A stretch of DNA of 14,782 nucleotides. It comes from an uncultured Phycisphaerales bacterium (GTDB taxonomy: Bacteria; Planctomycetota; Phycisphaerae; Phycisphaerales; UBA1924). Made by a program: the position numbers and the translations under genes. The notes under the pieces were generated by a model. That model was not told the origin of the DNA and did not search any database. It worked only from the letters and a program-made list of their open reading frames with translations. The stretch is from NCBI GenBank assembly GCA_937879825.1, contig CALFMQ010000007.1:1-14782 (forward strand). Reading direction: 5' to 3'. Positions 14,199-14,782 of the stretch are shown here, piece after piece (the stretch's first letter is position 1; each line of letters begins with the position of its first letter).

Positions 14199-14782
14199 GC
14201 CAAGGGCCGCTCGTCGAAACGAGGGCGTCGATGATCCGGGGGCGTCGAGCGAGTTCGGGCGTGTGTACGAGAGGGCGTCTTCGCCCCCACGCGCAAAGGA
14301 TGCCACGGGAGCGCAGGACACGGTGGGCGGGGGCGCAGGACCTGCTGAGGGGGATCAACAATCGGTGGAAGTCGATGATGGCGAGGGCGCGGAGGTCGTC
14401 AATCAGGATGCCGCCAATGACTCGGAGGCGGGCGACGGGGTCGAACGCCAACGGGATGACTCTGATGTTGGGGGCGTTGATGAAAGCTCAACAGCGGGGG
14501 AAGGGGAACTGAGTCGAGAGGGCGCGGTTGCGCCGGTGCCCCCGGGTTATACGGATGAGCGACCCGCTGGGGCCGGATCGTCGCCCATCGGTGAGCCGAG
14601 TGAGAGCGCTGCGAGCGAGCGCGACGTGCGCTCCGCGGCGGTCAGGGTTGATGCACAGGAGTCGCGGCTGAAGCCGGCGACGGGCGCCAAGCCGGTCGAT
14701 GGGCGCGCCGATGTGGTTGCAGCAGATGCGGACTCGGGCGAGGCGGCGCCACAGGACGGGGGCGAGCCGTCCGGCGCGGGCG
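14137..14782 (+). CDS. fliK: Probable flagellar hook-length control protein FliK, N-terminal part (runs off the window)
   Basis: This frame has no stop from the ATG at 14137 to the window edge (215 codons). The protein begins MPMLVRTPPLNLAPP, continues with a Pro/Arg stretch, then GASSEFGRVYERA, and then about 150 residues rich in Asp, Glu, Gly, Ala and Ser. FliK proteins start this way: an exported, mostly disordered N-terminal ruler, with the conserved substrate-switch domain only at the C terminus, here missing. So the identification rests on composition and on position after fliJ and the MotE-like gene. Starts at 14143, 14122 (GTG) or 14113 are possible; none has a strong ribosome-binding site. 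With ATG 14137 it overlaps the previous gene by 62 bases. Codons in 14340-14510 include more A/T-ending ones than in neighbouring genes. Confidence 0.65.
   Translation, partial: MPMLVRTPPLNLAPPVQAPPEPRAARRNEGVDDPGASSEFGRVYERASSPPRAKDATGAQDTVGGGAGPAEGDQQSVEVDDGEGAEVVNQDAANDSEAGDGVERQRDDSDVGGVDESSTAGEGELSREGAVAPVPPGYTDERPAGAGSSPIGEPSESAASERDVRSAAVRVDAQESRLKPATGAKPVDGRADVVAADADSGEAAPQDGGEPSGAG

Noticed and set aside
14210..14223. Hairpin CTCGT-CGAA-ACGAG as a terminator after the MotE-like gene
   Set aside because: No T-tract follows, and the probable fliK reading frame runs through it, so termination here is unlikely.
14231..14512. A 93-codon + strand open frame after the MotE-like gene
   Set aside because: Very Arg/Met-rich and without family resemblance. 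The frame starting at 14137 stays open to the window edge and has FliK-like composition.

Overview
The window is a GC-rich stretch with every credible gene on the + strand. It holds the early part of a bacterial flagellar gene cluster. The gene order is flgN-like chaperone, sensor kinase, sigma-54 response regulator, flgB, flgC, fliE, fliF, fliG, fliH, fliI, fliJ, a MotE-like protein and fliK. This order, the high GC and the large membrane-anchored TPR protein next door suggest a planctomycete, most likely Phycisphaerae-like. That taxonomic call is inference from gene order and protein style; no rRNA or other marker gene is present.

Layout. Bases 1-1107 carry the 3' part of an RDD-family membrane protein. 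Bases 1167-3698 encode an 843-residue protein with one N-terminal membrane segment and a long TPR-like solenoid. Bases 3810-6673 form a regulatory block: a FlgN-like chaperone, then 3 bases later a soluble histidine kinase, then an overlapping NtrC-type activator. Bases 6702-7907 encode the proximal rod and the MS-ring/rod junction (FlgB, FlgC, FliE). Bases 8073-13431 encode the MS ring (FliF), the rotor switch protein (FliG) and the export ATPase complex (FliH, FliI, FliJ). Bases 13431-14198 encode a MotE-like single-pass protein. The window ends inside the acidic, low-complexity N-terminal region of a probable hook-length ruler, FliK. Its reading frame has no stop before the window edge.

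How it fits together. The kinase has no membrane or PAS sensor domain, and the regulator has an intact GAFTGA loop. Together they look like a flagellar FlgS/FlgR (FleS/FleR, FlrB/FlrC) pair that turns on sigma-54 promoters. A near-consensus -24/-12 element (6674-6689) fills the 28-base gap between the regulator and flgB, so the pair probably switches on the structural operon directly downstream of itself. A weaker candidate lies in the 165-base fliE-fliF gap, which also holds several GC-rich inverted repeats. From fliH to fliK the genes overlap end to end, implying one transcript with translational coupling.

I found no mobile elements, CRISPR arrays, tRNA/rRNA genes or restriction/defence genes, and no wholly new system. 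The most interesting points are the sigma-54 site that would make flgB nearly leaderless, the chaperone-kinase-regulator linkage, a hairpin that displays the ribosome-binding site of the TPR gene in its loop, and the overlapping fliK start.
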